From: Paraburkholderia sp. LEh10
Lineage (GTDB): Bacteria; Pseudomonadota; Gammaproteobacteria; Burkholderiales; Burkholderiaceae
Length of the DNA stretch: 64,000 nt
Reading direction: 5' to 3'
NCBI RefSeq assembly: GCF_017814945.1
Contig: NZ_JAGIPX010000001.1
Location: 186,001 to 250,000 of the forward strand
Shown: positions 28,893-40,861 of the stretch, piece by piece
Position numbering within the stretch: position 1 is the stretch's first letter
Layout of the letters: every line of letters begins with the position of its first letter
The notes under the pieces: model-generated
Told to the model about the DNA's origin: nothing
What the model saw: only the letters and a program-made list of their open reading frames with translations
Databases searched by the model: none
Position numbers and translations under genes: made by a program

Positions 28893-29823
28893 GGTCGCCT
28901 CCGGTGGAACGGATGTATTCGATGATCGCCAGCAAGTCTTCCTCGCCGATCTGTCCAGCGAACGATGGCATGATCGGCTCGTAACCGGCCACGACATCTT
29001 TGCGCGGCAGCAGAATGGAATCGCGGATGTACGCTTCGTCGGCAATCAGCGACCGGCCATCCGACAGATGTACGTCTCGCCCCAGCAAGCCATGCAAGTC
29101 GGGCGCATGAACAGAGGATTGCGCCTCATGGCATCCGCTGCAGCCATAACGCCGGTACAGCTCGAAGCCGCGCGCGGCAATTCCAGGCTGGCTATTGCCG
29201 CGCGCCAGCCAGGCGGCGAACTCGCCCGGCTGCATCACGATGATGCGCCCGCCCATGGCGGCGTGGTCAGTGCCGCAGTACTCGGCGCAATGAAGATGGA
29301 ATTCGCCAGTTTCAGTCGCGGTGAACCAGACGGTCGTGTACCGTCCCGGCACCACGTCCTGTTTGATCCGAAACGCGGGCACATAAAAGCTGTGAATTAC
29401 GTCCTGCGAAGTCATTACGACACGCACTGGCCTGTTGACCGGCACGTGCAGTTCGTCGATCTCTCGCTTGCCGTTCGCATGCTCCAGTTTCCACATCCAC
29501 TGCTTGGCGACCACGAACACGGGCATTGCATCGGGCGGCACGCGATAGAGTCGCGTGAAGTCATAGGCCGCCCAGACAAATGTAGCGATAAAAAGCACGA
29601 GCGGCGTCACGGTCCAGGCGATTTCGACCGCGCGGGCGGACGTCGGCGCGTTGCTGCGATCGGCCTTCGATCCCGCGCGGTAATGAACCGAAAAGACCAC
29701 AATCAGGATCGCGATGATAAGAGCAACCGTGAGCAATACAACGATCTGTGCGGCAAAGAGTGCATCGTAGCGACCGCTTGCCGTTGTCGCGCTGGGTGGA
29801 AACAGGTGAAAGGAGGGATTCAT
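28873..29823 (-). CDS. ctaC: caa3 oxidase subunit II with fused cytochrome c domain
   Basis: The protein has 316 residues from the ATG at 29823. Two membrane helices (about 20-45, 70-92) are followed by a cupredoxin CuA domain with ligands in [15 protein letters not shown], then a C-terminal cytochrome c domain with the heme motif CSGCH and a distal Met near the end (IMPSFAGQI). The fusion makes the enzyme a caa3 rather than aa3 oxidase. Electrons can then pass from Alternative Complex III without a separate soluble cytochrome. Overlaps the SCO stop (ATGA). Confidence 0.93.
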   Translation of the reverse strand: MNPSFHLFPPSATTASGRYDALFAAQIVVLLTVALIIAILIVVFSVHYRAGSKADRSNAPTSARAVEIAWTVTPLVLFIATFVWAAYDFTRLYRVPPDAMPVFVVAKQWMWKLEHANGKREIDELHVPVNRPVRVVMTSQDVIHSFYVPAFRIKQDVVPGRYTTVWFTATETGEFHLHCAEYCGTDHAAMGGRIIVMQPGEFAAWLARGNSQPGIAARGFELYRRYGCSGCHEAQSSVHAPDLHGLLGRDVHLSDGRSLIADEAYIRDSILLPRKDVVAGYEPIMPSFAGQIGEEDLLAIIEYIRSTGGDHARASQ

Positions 29824-30695
29824 GCCGCGCCCCTTCTGCCTCTCGCCGCACGCCACAGCCAGATGCCGAGCGCCGCCACCACCGTCAGAGACAACGCGCG
29901 CACGCCCGTCATGACTTGCGCGCTGTAACGGCCTGTCACCGGGTCGTAATGCGAGCACAGCAAAAGCAACTGATCGACCGGCGAGCCGATGCGTTGTGAT
30001 GAAGCATCGATCAGCGCGAGCCGAACATCACGCGGATCGAAGCGAACGCCCATAAAGTAGTGCGAAATGCGGCCATCAGGTGTAGCAACGACGAAACCTG
30101 CCGGATGCCTGTATTGCTGCAATTCCCGGTCATAGACGTATTCGAAACCGACGCTGTGTGCCAGTGTTTCGACTTGCGGCTTCGCTCCCGTCAGTAAAGT
30201 CAGCTGCACACCGCTGTTGGCAAGCACAGGCGCATAAGAAGCCTTTTTGCGGGCGGCCAGCTCGGGCGTCTCCGATGGGTCAATGCTCACGCCCAACACG
30301 CGATAGGCGTGCGGCGGCAGGTCTATTGCGGCCAGGCTCTCGAGCACGCCATCCATCAGCGTGCTGCACAGATTGGGGCAATGGAAATACCCCAGCACCA
30401 ACACCACCGGACGATTGCCAAAGTACGCGCCGAGGCGCGTGGGACGCCCCTTATCGTCGGTGAAAGTGCTGGATAAAGGCAGTGTCGCGTTGAGCCGTTG
30501 CACGTATCGGGTCTGATCCGGCGGAGGAACCGTAAGCGCCTGCGCGCGCGCCGGCCGTTCTTGCGTCACGCCGATCACGCATGCGAGAGCGAGGAGCAGT
30601 AGCCATCGGCACCGCCTGCTTCGAGCGACGACGGAGCCGACACGGCGCCTGGCGCTGGACTCACCACCCGTACATCGCGATCCATGCAGATGCAT
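29820..30695 (-). CDS. SCO1/SenC copper chaperone with C-terminal membrane helix
   Basis: The protein has 291 residues from the ATG at 30695; the frame stays open for 134 codons upstream but that part overlaps the previous gene. A signal or anchor helix (about 28-45) is followed by the thioredoxin-like SCO fold with copper-binding CPNLC and the conserved His in YRHPAGFVV. An extra C-terminal helix (about 264-284) is present. SCO proteins load the CuA centre of subunit II, the gene directly downstream. TAATG overlap with the gene before it. Confidence 0.9.
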   Translation of the reverse strand: MHLHGSRCTGGESSARRRVGSVVARSRRCRWLLLLALACVIGVTQERPARAQALTVPPPDQTRYVQRLNATLPLSSTFTDDKGRPTRLGAYFGNRPVVLVLGYFHCPNLCSTLMDGVLESLAAIDLPPHAYRVLGVSIDPSETPELAARKKASYAPVLANSGVQLTLLTGAKPQVETLAHSVGFEYVYDRELQQYRHPAGFVVATPDGRISHYFMGVRFDPRDVRLALIDASSQRIGSPVDQLLLLCSHYDPVTGRYSAQVMTGVRALSLTVVAALGIWLWRAARGRRGAA

Positions 30696-31159
30696 TATCG
30701 GGACTCCTCGCGCACATCGGCCGGTTCGAAGCTTTGGTTTTGGCTTTGACCCTTGCTTTGGCCTCCACTTTCGCTTTGGGCTTGGCTTTGGTTTTGGTTT
30801 TGGTTTTGGTTCTGACTTGCCATGATGCGCATCGCCTCTTCGATCGGAATACGCGCGATACCATGTTGCTGGTCTATCCATTGCCACGATTCCAGCAATT
30901 TGCGCTTTTCGGCCTGATAATGCGCGCGCTCCTGCCGCGGGGAACCTTGCAACGCGGGCGGCGGCACTTGCGTCACACTCCCCGCATTGCGCGCGCCGTG
31001 GGGCGGCGCACCGGACGGCGCTCCCCACCATTGCCAAAGCAACCATGCTGCCACCACCACAAGCACAATGCTGATTGCAATCGCCGCGCCGCCCCACACC
31101 ACGCCACGGACGCTCACCTGGTTGGGTGCATTCGATGCTTCAGATCGCTGCTCAGACAT
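30695..31159 (-). CDS. Small membrane protein of the ACIII/caa3 operon, Gln/Asn-rich tail
   Basis: The protein has 154 residues. One membrane helix (about 20-42) is followed by a proline-rich linker and the segment ESWQWIDQQHGIARIPIEEA near 88-108. A W-[IV]-D-x-x-x-G-[IV]-x-RIPI-x-x-AM pattern is one I associate with small proteins in ACIII or oxidase operons, so a subunit or assembly role is likely. The tail (about 114-145) is almost only Gln, Asn and Ser, encoded by a hexanucleotide-like repeat. Overlaps actF by 8 bp and the SCO gene by 1 bp. Confidence 0.75.
   Translation of the reverse strand: MSEQRSEASNAPNQVSVRGVVWGGAAIAISIVLVVVAAWLLWQWWGAPSGAPPHGARNAGSVTQVPPPALQGSPRQERAHYQAEKRKLLESWQWIDQQHGIARIPIEEAMRIMASQNQNQNQNQSQAQSESGGQSKGQSQNQSFEPADVREESR
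30770..30822 (-). repeat. CAAAAC/CAAAGC hexanucleotide repeat inside the small ACIII gene
   Basis: On the plus strand TTTTGG/CTTTGG hexamers run in near-perfect tandem (four TTTTGG-type units at about 30790-30812, degenerate on both sides to about 30735). They encode the Gln-Asn tail. Because the unit is 6 bp, copy changes keep the frame. Confidence 0.7.
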
Positions 31160-32240
31160 AGTCAGCCCCCGCGGCGGCGGCCGTGGCAGTGCCCGAACCC
31201 TTTCCTATCGCCACATAGCCGGCGATCAGAAAAGCGATGATCATGAGCGGCACGCTCCATAGCCACTGCAACCCGCCAACCGGCAGAGACGGAAAGATCG
31301 TCCACCAAACGTCGAGCTGATGAGCGGCAAGCAACCCGGCAGCCAGCGCTCCAAGCAGCGCGGGCGCCTCCTTGGCATTGCGAAACAGCAGGATCAAGAG
31401 TGGAGCAAAGAAATGAAACACCGCCAGCAACCAGGCGACGTAAAGCCAGCCATGCTCCGTGCGCGGGATGTACCACGCGATTTCATGCGGCAGGTTCTCG
31501 GCCCAGATAATCAGGAATTGGGTAAACGCAAGATAAGCCCATGTCATGACGTACATCAGCAGCAGGTTGCCGAGGTCGCGAAAGATGATGGGCGGCGGCA
31601 AAGGACGCATGCGCGTCGCTATCACCGCCGCGAGCGCCATGCCGGCGAGCGCCTGGCTCAAACCTGCCAGCATGCCGAACACGCTCGAGAACCAGATCGG
31701 CATCAGCGACATCACCCAGTCGACGGCCGCAAGGCTTACCGTCAAGCCGTAGACGATCAGCGCCCCAGCTGAAAAGCGCGCGGAGCGCCGCAGCGACGGG
31801 CTCCTTGAAAGCGATGCGAGTAACGTCCAGACAACCAGATAGAGGACGCTGCGCACAACAAAAAACCATGGCGTCAGCCAGATATTCTTGAACCAGGCAC
31901 TGTGTGGCGGCAGTTCATCGGTCCAGCGCTGAGCACCGGCGGATGCTCGCGGCACCCACGAGTACAGATCGTGCATGCCGACCAGCACCGGCAAGAAAAG
32001 CAAGGCCAGAATCCACACCACGCGCGACAGTCCGAGCAACGGCTCGCGAATCACCTCGCCCCATCGTCCGCCCGTCAGATTGTGGACCCACACGTTCGCG
32101 AGCCCGCCCATCACGAGCCCGCAGCAGAACCACCAGGTCGCCAGATACGCGCCAAGCAACGCCTTGGGCGCAATTGACCACGCCCCGATACAGATGGCGA
32201 CAATGAGGGCGAGGGCAACCAGCGGCAGATACCGGTTCAT
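31152..32240 (-). CDS. actF: Alternative Complex III subunit ActF (NrfD-like quinol site protein 2)
   Basis: The protein has 362 residues and about ten membrane helices. Features: GLANVWVHNLTGGRWGEVIREPL, WVPRASA, AWFKNIWLTPWFFVVRSVLYL and DWVMSLMPIWFSSVFGML, as in the smaller of the two NrfD/PsrC-like ACIII subunits. ActF stacks against ActC in the membrane. It overlaps actE by 4 bp. Role follows from family knowledge and operon position. Confidence 0.88.
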   Translation of the reverse strand: MNRYLPLVALALIVAICIGAWSIAPKALLGAYLATWWFCCGLVMGGLANVWVHNLTGGRWGEVIREPLLGLSRVVWILALLFLPVLVGMHDLYSWVPRASAGAQRWTDELPPHSAWFKNIWLTPWFFVVRSVLYLVVWTLLASLSRSPSLRRSARFSAGALIVYGLTVSLAAVDWVMSLMPIWFSSVFGMLAGLSQALAGMALAAVIATRMRPLPPPIIFRDLGNLLLMYVMTWAYLAFTQFLIIWAENLPHEIAWYIPRTEHGWLYVAWLLAVFHFFAPLLILLFRNAKEAPALLGALAAGLLAAHQLDVWWTIFPSLPVGGLQWLWSVPLMIIAFLIAGYVAIGKGSGTATAAAAGADYV

Positions 32241-32863
32241 TGGGTAGTGCCTCCAGACTTCGTCGCCTTCAGGTGCTCGAGTACCTCGGGGGGCAGCTTT
32301 GTTACGTCGGCATGCTGGCTCAACTGCAACGCGCGGATATACGCGACGATGGCCCAGCGATCCGGCGCCTCTACCCGGTCGGCGTACGGGTACATCACGC
32401 CATAGCCGTTGGTGACGACGTCGAAGAAATGCCGGTCGGGCGCCTGACGGAGGCGTTCATCGTGATACGACGGCGGATGAGGAAAACCCCGTCGAGCGAT
32501 GAAACCGTCGCCGTCACCGACCGCGCTATGACAAGGCATGCAATAGATTTCAAATCGCTGTCTGCCACGCAATAAAAGCTGCATCGTCACCGGATACGGA
32601 TTCGATTGCGCAGTCCCGGCCGCAATGTCTTTGCTCACCGCATCGGTGCCCTTGCGACCGCTCGACGTGCCGGCGAACGGTCCCTTCGAGTAAGGCATGC
32701 TATCTGGCGGCAACGGCCGCGATGAATTGCCGTCAGGGAATAGCTCGCTTCGCGAAAGCGGCTTGTATTTGGGCTGGTCGTACATATCCTGCCTGGCCTT
32801 CTCGCATCCGCTCAGCGAGGCGGCCACACAGCAGGACAACAAGATCCCCGCCAGCTGTTTCAT
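32237..32863 (-). CDS. actE: ACIII subunit ActE, monoheme cytochrome c lipoprotein
   Basis: The protein has 208 residues from the ATG at 32863, overlapping actD. A signal peptide ends in lipobox LSGC. MYDQPKYKPL follows, a segment common in ActE. A single heme c site, CMPCH, lies near residue 112, with a Met-containing axial region later (GVMYPYADRV). ActE passes electrons from the Fe-S/heme chain toward the oxidase. The single CxxCH agrees with the known monoheme ActE. Confidence 0.9.
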   Translation of the reverse strand: MKQLAGILLSCCVAASLSGCEKARQDMYDQPKYKPLSRSELFPDGNSSRPLPPDSMPYSKGPFAGTSSGRKGTDAVSKDIAAGTAQSNPYPVTMQLLLRGRQRFEIYCMPCHSAVGDGDGFIARRGFPHPPSYHDERLRQAPDRHFFDVVTNGYGVMYPYADRVEAPDRWAIVAYIRALQLSQHADVTKLPPEVLEHLKATKSGGTTQ

Positions 32864-33393
32864 CGCGGCACCTCGACTACCGACATCGGTTGCAAACCTT
32901 CCAGAAAGCGTCTGCTGCGCTCGATATCGAAACGCGGGTCGCGCGCCGTCAGGCACAGAAAAAACCGGTTGCGGGTGGCTTGTTCGAAATCAGGCGCATT
33001 GAAAATCGGATGGGTCAGACGCGGCAAGCCATTGGCCACCAGCATGCCGAACACCGCCGCGAGCGCAGCGCCCAGGATCGTAAGCTCGAATGTCGGCACG
33101 ATGAACGAAGGCCAGCTGTGCAAAGGTCGTCCACCCACGTTGATCGGATAGTCGATTACCGCCGAATACCATTGCAGAAAATAGCCACTCACCGCGCCCA
33201 CGATACCCCCGATCAGCGTGATGAGCGGCACCTTGCTCGTGCTGAAGCCCACCGCCTCGGCAATGCCTTCCACCGCGTATGGGGAATAGGCCTCGATGTA
33301 GCGAAAGCCATCTTCTCGCGCGCACCTGGCCGCTTCGAGCAAAGCTTCGCTGGTACGGAATTCCGCGAGCAGTCCGTAGATGCTGTTGCTCAT
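32860..33393 (-). CDS. actD: ACIII subunit ActD (DUF3341)
   Basis: The protein has 177 residues: an N-terminal ferredoxin-like soluble part ([20 protein letters not shown] ... [17 protein letters not shown]) and two membrane helices (about 55-75 and 100-122). Typical DUF3341 layout. ActD is a structural subunit of ACIII without cofactors. Overlaps both neighbours by 4 bp. Confidence 0.9.
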   Translation of the reverse strand: MSNSIYGLLAEFRTSEALLEAARCAREDGFRYIEAYSPYAVEGIAEAVGFSTSKVPLITLIGGIVGAVSGYFLQWYSAVIDYPINVGGRPLHSWPSFIVPTFELTILGAALAAVFGMLVANGLPRLTHPIFNAPDFEQATRNRFFLCLTARDPRFDIERSRRFLEGLQPMSVVEVPR

Positions 33394-34771
33394 GCTTTTC
33401 CCTCCGCGCTTTCATGGACGAGTTCGCGCATCTCGGCGATCGAAATGACCGGTAGAAAGCGGATGAACAGCAGAAACAGCCAGGCGAAAAAGGCAATGGA
33501 TCCGAACAGGGTCAACCAGTCCCAGACCGTCGGCACAAACAGTCCCCAGGCCGAAGGCATGAAGTCGCGATGCAGACTGGAGACTACGATCAGAAATCGC
33601 TCCATCCACATACCGACGTTGATCACAAGGCTGATCGCAAACAGGGTCAACACGCTATGGCGCACGCGACGGAACCATAGAAGCTGCGGCACCGCGACAT
33701 TGCAAAACATCATTGACCAGTAGACGGGCGAATAGGGACCAAACCAACGATTGGTCGTCATGTATTGCTCGAAAGGATCGCCGCCGTAAAAGGCCGTAAA
33801 AATCTCCGATCCGTAGCCATAGACGACGATCAAGCTGGTGGCCAGCATCACTTTCGCTGCGTTCGCCAGATGGCGTTGCGTGATGAAATCCTCAAGCCCG
33901 AAAAAATGGCGCAGTGGAATCGCGAGCGTAAGTACCATCGCAAAGCCGGAGAACAGTGCGCCGGCCACAAAATATGGCGGGAAGATGGTGGAGTGGTAGC
34001 CGGGCGTGTTGCCTATCGCGAAGTCCAGCGAGACCACCGAATGCACCGAAATCACGAGCGGCGTTGCGAGCCCCGCCAGCAACAGATATGCACTCTCATA
34101 ACGGGCCCAATGCCGTGCCTCGCCACGCCAGCCTAGTGCGAGCAGGCCATAGGCAAACGTCGCGAAGCGCCTGCCGGAAGCGCACGCCCGGTCACGCAGC
34201 GTGCCCAGATCGGGAATCAGTCCGACATACCAGAAGACCAGTGACACGATCAGATAAGTACCGATGGCGAAGATGTCCCACACCAAAGGGCTACGCCATT
34301 GCGGCCATACATTCATCACGTTGGGATAGGGGATGAGCCAGTAGAAAAACCACGGCCGTCCAAGGTGCAATATGGGAAAGAGCCCCGCGATACTGGCCGC
34401 GAACAGCGTCATCGCCTCCGCGAAGCGGTTGATCGACGTGCGCCACTTTTGTCGCAGCAGCAGCAGGAAAGCCGAGATGAAGGTGCCGGCATGACCAATC
34501 CCGATCCACCAGACGAAGTTGCCGATGGCAAATCCCCACGCCACCGGAATGTTGACACCCCAGATGCCGACACCGACGATGAACAGCCATGTGATCGCGC
34601 CGAAGAACATCAGCGTACCGGCGAACGTCGCCAGAAACGCGGCTAGCCAACCCCAGTGGACGCGACGCTTGAGCACCAGGTTGGCGATCTTGTCGCTGAC
34701 GCTCGCGTAGCCCCACCCAGCACGCAAAACCTCGCTATCTTTCGAGACGGGCGGCTGCTCTGAGGCCGGGT

Positions 34772-34775
<4 letters not shown>
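33390..34775 (-). CDS. actC: ACIII subunit ActC (NrfD/PsrC family quinol-binding protein)
   Basis: The protein has 461 residues and ten membrane helices. N-terminal [18 protein letters not shown] and [29 protein letters not shown] are diagnostic of ActC; the His in GHAGT lies in the quinol pocket of this family. It oxidises menaquinol or ubiquinol and hands electrons to the Fe-S protein ActB. Overlaps actB and actD by 4 bp. Confidence 0.92.
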
Positions 34776-37636
<2,861 letters not shown>

Positions 37637-37640
37637 GGGC

Positions 37641-38306
37641 TTAACGATGACAGGTCGAGCAATCGGTTAGCCGCCGCGTGTCCTGCAGATGAAAGAGCCG
37701 ATTCAACTGCCCGATCTCCTGCTGCGACAACGGCCGGGCGTCACTCATTGTGAACACGTCGGCGAGTGGCCGGATGTGCCGCGGCGCATTGCGATGACAC
37801 TGCAGACACCACTGCATGTCGAGCGAGGCCACGCGCGCTGTCAGCGGCATTTCGTCGATCCGGCCGTGGCACTCGATACACGCGACGCCCTTGTTGACAT
37901 GAATGCTGTGATCGAAATACACAAAATCCGGCAGGTCATGCACGCGATTCCAGCGAACAGGCGTATTGGTGTCCATACTGGCATGCAAGGGGGCGAGTAC
38001 CGGCGAATCGGTGAACAACTGCGAATGACAAGTCAGACAGATCTGGGTGGATGGCATGCCAGCGAACGCGGACTTTTCAACCGATGTATGGCAATAACGG
38101 CAGTCGATACCGTCATCGCCGACGTGATGCTTATGGCTGAAAGGGATCGGCTGCTCGACAGGCTCTCCCGTCTTGGCGTCGGGTTCAGCGTACCAGCGCG
38201 CAGCGGTGATGGCGGCAACCACACACAGAAACGCCGCCATGGAAAACAGCTTGATGGCAAGAACCGTTGACTGACTGAACGCTTGCGCCATGGAAGCACA
38301 CGCCAT
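37641..38306 (-). CDS. actA: ACIII subunit ActA, pentaheme cytochrome c
   Basis: The protein has 221 residues (216 if it starts at ATG 38291). One membrane helix (about 18-38) is followed by five CxxCH sites: CRYCH, CLTCH, CIECH, CLQCH and CSTCH, spread from about residue 70 to the C-terminus, with extra His ligands (FSHKHH, FDHSIHV). Five hemes plus the single heme of ActE match the known ACIII count. First gene of a run of twelve minus-strand genes with overlaps or gaps of 4 bp or less, ending at 26294. Confidence 0.93.
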   Translation of the reverse strand: MACASMAQAFSQSTVLAIKLFSMAAFLCVVAAITAARWYAEPDAKTGEPVEQPIPFSHKHHVGDDGIDCRYCHTSVEKSAFAGMPSTQICLTCHSQLFTDSPVLAPLHASMDTNTPVRWNRVHDLPDFVYFDHSIHVNKGVACIECHGRIDEMPLTARVASLDMQWCLQCHRNAPRHIRPLADVFTMSDARPLSQQEIGQLNRLFHLQDTRRLTDCSTCHR

Positions 38307-38951
38307 CCGCTGAAGTCTGACTGCTTTGCCGGGCTAGTTGTGCAAATGCGATGCCAGCGCCAGGCGTGACAAGACTTCAAGCGCGGTATGAAGGCGTTCG
38401 AAAGTGTGCAGTGCTCAGGTGCAGTCTCACGGCAACCACGCGCCTGCGACGTTTTCGTTTTACGCGTTTCTGAAGCCGTTCCGCTGTCGTTCTTACAATC
38501 AGTACCGGTACATTTAACAGTCGATCCAGTTGCACACCTTCGTGAGCGCCGCGAGAAAATGGATTGCGCTCCACGACCATGCTTTCTTTGCCAATCATCG
38601 ACGGGAAACCGACTAGCACTCAGGTTGCGCTTCGCATCGTGATGCCAATGCGGCTCAGTGCCCTGTCAATCATTTGTAATCGCGCCGCGCTGAAACTGAA
38701 ACCTGCCTGGAAGGCATTGAAACGCAGCTACCGGACCCGGCCCACGTTGCGCCGAGTCGGATCAATGTAACGGAGACATCGCTACGCTCGTCGGCTTATT
38801 CAGTAATCGGACGAGTCCCAAACCGGGGGTCAAGAACGCGACATCTGCAAATAGCCAGCGCTACGACATTTGAGCCTGGCTTTGACATTGGATTGTCGAA
38901 TGAATGCAGATAGCCCGGACGCCTCCGGGCCACACACACTTCCTTCACTCC
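38307..38951. other. Gene-free interval with a hairpin behind the cupredoxin gene
   Basis: No supported gene. A perfect 7-bp stem with a 4-nt loop (38913-38930, GCCCGGA...TCCGGGC) lies just past the cupredoxin stop on its downstream side and may end that transcript, though it lacks a T-tract. The part next to actA should contain the operon promoter; I cannot pick -35/-10 boxes with confidence. Confidence 0.45.
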
Positions 38952-39299
38952 CTACTGCACCGTGATGGTCGCCTTCATGTTCGGGTGTATGCCGCAAAAG
39001 ACCTTATAGACACCCGGTTTGTCGAACTTGAACTGATACGTGTCGTTTTCATCGAGCGCGGCGGAATGGAAGATGCCGGCATCGTTGACCACCGTATGCG
39101 GTTCACCGTCGAGATTTTTCCAGGTCACGGTCGAGCCTGCTTTGACCGTGAGCGACATCGGCGAAAACATGAAATTCTTGATCACGACCGAATCGGCGTC
39201 CTGCGCTTGCGCAGTCATGAACCCCGACGCCAACGCCGCAATGAGAATTGCTCTGCCGATGGAGGTCACAAACGTGCGATTGAAGAGACTGGATAGCAT
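38952..39299 (-). CDS. Periplasmic cupredoxin (plastocyanin/amicyanin-like)
   Basis: The protein has 115 residues from the ATG at 39299. A signal peptide ends AQAQ|DADS. The cupredoxin fold follows (VIKNFMFSPMSLTVKAGSTV), with type 1 copper ligands His in EPHTVV and Cys, His, Met in FCGIHPNM. Such small blue-copper proteins carry electrons or copper. It lies 35 bp behind a metallophosphoesterase gene, probably in one operon. It could serve as electron carrier to the ACIII/oxidase module upstream, but that is an inference from distance only. Confidence 0.88.
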   Translation of the reverse strand: MLSSLFNRTFVTSIGRAILIAALASGFMTAQAQDADSVVIKNFMFSPMSLTVKAGSTVTWKNLDGEPHTVVNDAGIFHSAALDENDTYQFKFDKPGVYKVFCGIHPNMKATITVQ

Positions 39300-39334
39300 G
39301 ATGTGAATCCGTTGTAAGTGAATGACGTCTGGGA

Positions 39335-40279
39335 TCAAACGAGCGTCTTATCGGAAAGCGTTGCCTTGAGCGGATGCTGCGAGACCTTGATGCTGGTGAC
39401 ACCAAGCATCTTTGTGAGCTGATCGCTGGGAACCGTCAGCGGCATCGGTCCTGGGCCATTACCGGCCGTCGGCTGCGGATAGGCGGTCGATCGTGCGGTA
39501 TGGAAAGTAATATTCCCTTCCACCTTGGACACGATCTGATGGATGTGTCCATTCAGGACGCTGACCGAGCCGAACCGTTTCAGATAGTCCATCGCTCTGC
39601 CCGCATCGCCGGTGCCCCATCCCCATGGTTCGTAAATGGTCCACATTGGCATGTGTGCAAAGACGACGATCGGCGTGCTCGACGAGCGCCCCTTCAGATC
39701 GTTTTCCAGCCATTCGAGCTGCTCGTCGCCAAGGCCTCCAAGGCCGTTGGGCTTGAAATGCATCACATTGACGAGTCCAACGAAGTGCACACCGTTGTGG
39801 TCAAAGCTGTAGTACCCCTTGTTGTCCGACGCAGCGCCGAAGCGCTTGAAGTATTCCGTTCCTGGCCCGTCTGTCACGTCATGCTCTCCGGGCACAGTGT
39901 GCAATTCGGTGATCTTCAGTCCCGACAGCAATTGGGCCGCGAGATCGAACTCCGATGCTTTCGACAGATGCGTGATATCGCCCGTGTGAATCGTCAGCGC
40001 GGGCTTGACCGGCATTGCGTTGACGAAGTCGATCGTCTGCTTGAGCGTACCCGCGACATCCGGATTGGCTTCCTTGTTGAACCCGATGTGCGTGTCGCTG
40101 ATCTGCAGGAACAATGGGACGCCCGAGGCCGCCGACTTGTCGATCATGCTGGCGGCGGAGGCTAGCTCCATTGGTGTGAGAACGCCGCCGGCCAGCATGA
40201 ACAGGGTGCCTGCGCCACCGTAGGCGAGGCATCTCAATGCATTGCGGCGCGATGGATTGGAAGGAATATCAGATGACAT
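39335..40279 (-). CDS. Exported metallophosphoesterase (Tat signal)
   Basis: The protein has 314 residues from the ATG at 40279, behind AGAGGAC. An SRRNALR Tat-type motif and a hydrophobic stretch form the leader. Calcineurin-like motifs follow: ISDTHIG (D and H), HTGDITH (GD), GEHD (GEHD in place of GNHD), and a late FAHMPMW and NGHIHQ. So all metal ligands are present. Substrate unknown. This pair with a cupredoxin recurs in proteobacteria, but I cannot name its role. Confidence 0.85.
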   Translation of the reverse strand: MSSDIPSNPSRRNALRCLAYGGAGTLFMLAGGVLTPMELASAASMIDKSAASGVPLFLQISDTHIGFNKEANPDVAGTLKQTIDFVNAMPVKPALTIHTGDITHLSKASEFDLAAQLLSGLKITELHTVPGEHDVTDGPGTEYFKRFGAASDNKGYYSFDHNGVHFVGLVNVMHFKPNGLGGLGDEQLEWLENDLKGRSSSTPIVVFAHMPMWTIYEPWGWGTGDAGRAMDYLKRFGSVSVLNGHIHQIVSKVEGNITFHTARSTAYPQPTAGNGPGPMPLTVPSDQLTKMLGVTSIKVSQHPLKATLSDKTLV

Positions 40280-40295
40280 GATGTCCTCTCGACTG

Positions 40296-40363
40296 GGGTT
40301 CAAGAGGTAGACCACCCGTCAATCAAGTGGACTACCCCGCGTGGGTTCAAGCGCTAAACCACC
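40296..40363 (-). promoter_or_regulatory. Direct repeats upstream of the metallophosphoesterase operon
   Basis: Two 21-bp copies (40296-40316 and 40343-40363) agree at 18 of 21 positions (GGGTTCAAG at one end, ACCACC at the other), spaced 47 bp apart. A weaker copy in the same sense lies between them (about 40324-40335). They sit 17-84 bp upstream of the ATG, where an activator or alternative sigma factor would act. Function is an inference. Confidence 0.45.
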
Positions 40364-40570
40364 ACGTCGTTCGATTTATTCCCTGATCCCGATTCCCACG
40401 TCCGGCGTTTGATCGCCTGCTTTTTCCTTTCAGCGCTTCTCTGGCCTCATCTGCTCGTGAAGAACGCCGCCCCGCTACCTTGCCTGGTCTCATCTGCCTC
40501 GAACGCGTCAGGGAATAACTGATGCCTATGCAACGTCTTGCAGGCAGGAGACACGATTTGGAGAAGCGAA

Positions 40571-40861
40571 ATGAACATCATCGACATGGCCCGAGCATCG
40601 GGATTGACAGTCATCCTCGATGGCAGGATCGGCCGTGAGGAATACCAGAGCGTGTGCGGTTCAATGTCGGCGTTGCAGCGATTCGCCGAAGCGCTGTCTC
40701 AGTCCGCCGTGAACCAAAGTGACGGCACGCCGCGCCCGTCAGCGGCAGCCAGCCAGCCCGGCCGACGACGCTGGCGCCGTAGCGCGCATGTGGGGTCAAC
40801 GGACACGATGTCTGCCCCTGCGAGACACTCGTCGCGCAACACGCACCGGAACCCGAAATGA
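40571..40861 (+). CDS. Small protein of unknown function
   Basis: The protein has 96 residues. ATG 40571 with GGAGAAG upstream. The first 45 residues look conserved and folded (MARASGLTVILDGRIGREEY); the rest is Ser/Arg/Pro-rich. It resembles short unnamed Burkholderia proteins I have seen but cannot assign. Its stop overlaps the next ATG (ATGA), so the two are cotranslated. Confidence 0.6.
   Translation: MNIIDMARASGLTVILDGRIGREEYQSVCGSMSALQRFAEALSQSAVNQSDGTPRPSAAASQPGRRRWRRSAHVGSTDTMSAPARHSSRNTHRNPK

Noticed and set aside
30661-30864. Lys/Thr-repeat peptide (KTKTKAKPKAK type)
   Set aside because: It is another frame of the hexanucleotide repeat in the small ACIII gene, not a separate protein.
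30696-31097. N-terminal 134-codon extension of the SCO protein
   Set aside because: Overlaps the conserved small membrane protein gene completely; the ATG at 30695 gives a normal SCO leader.
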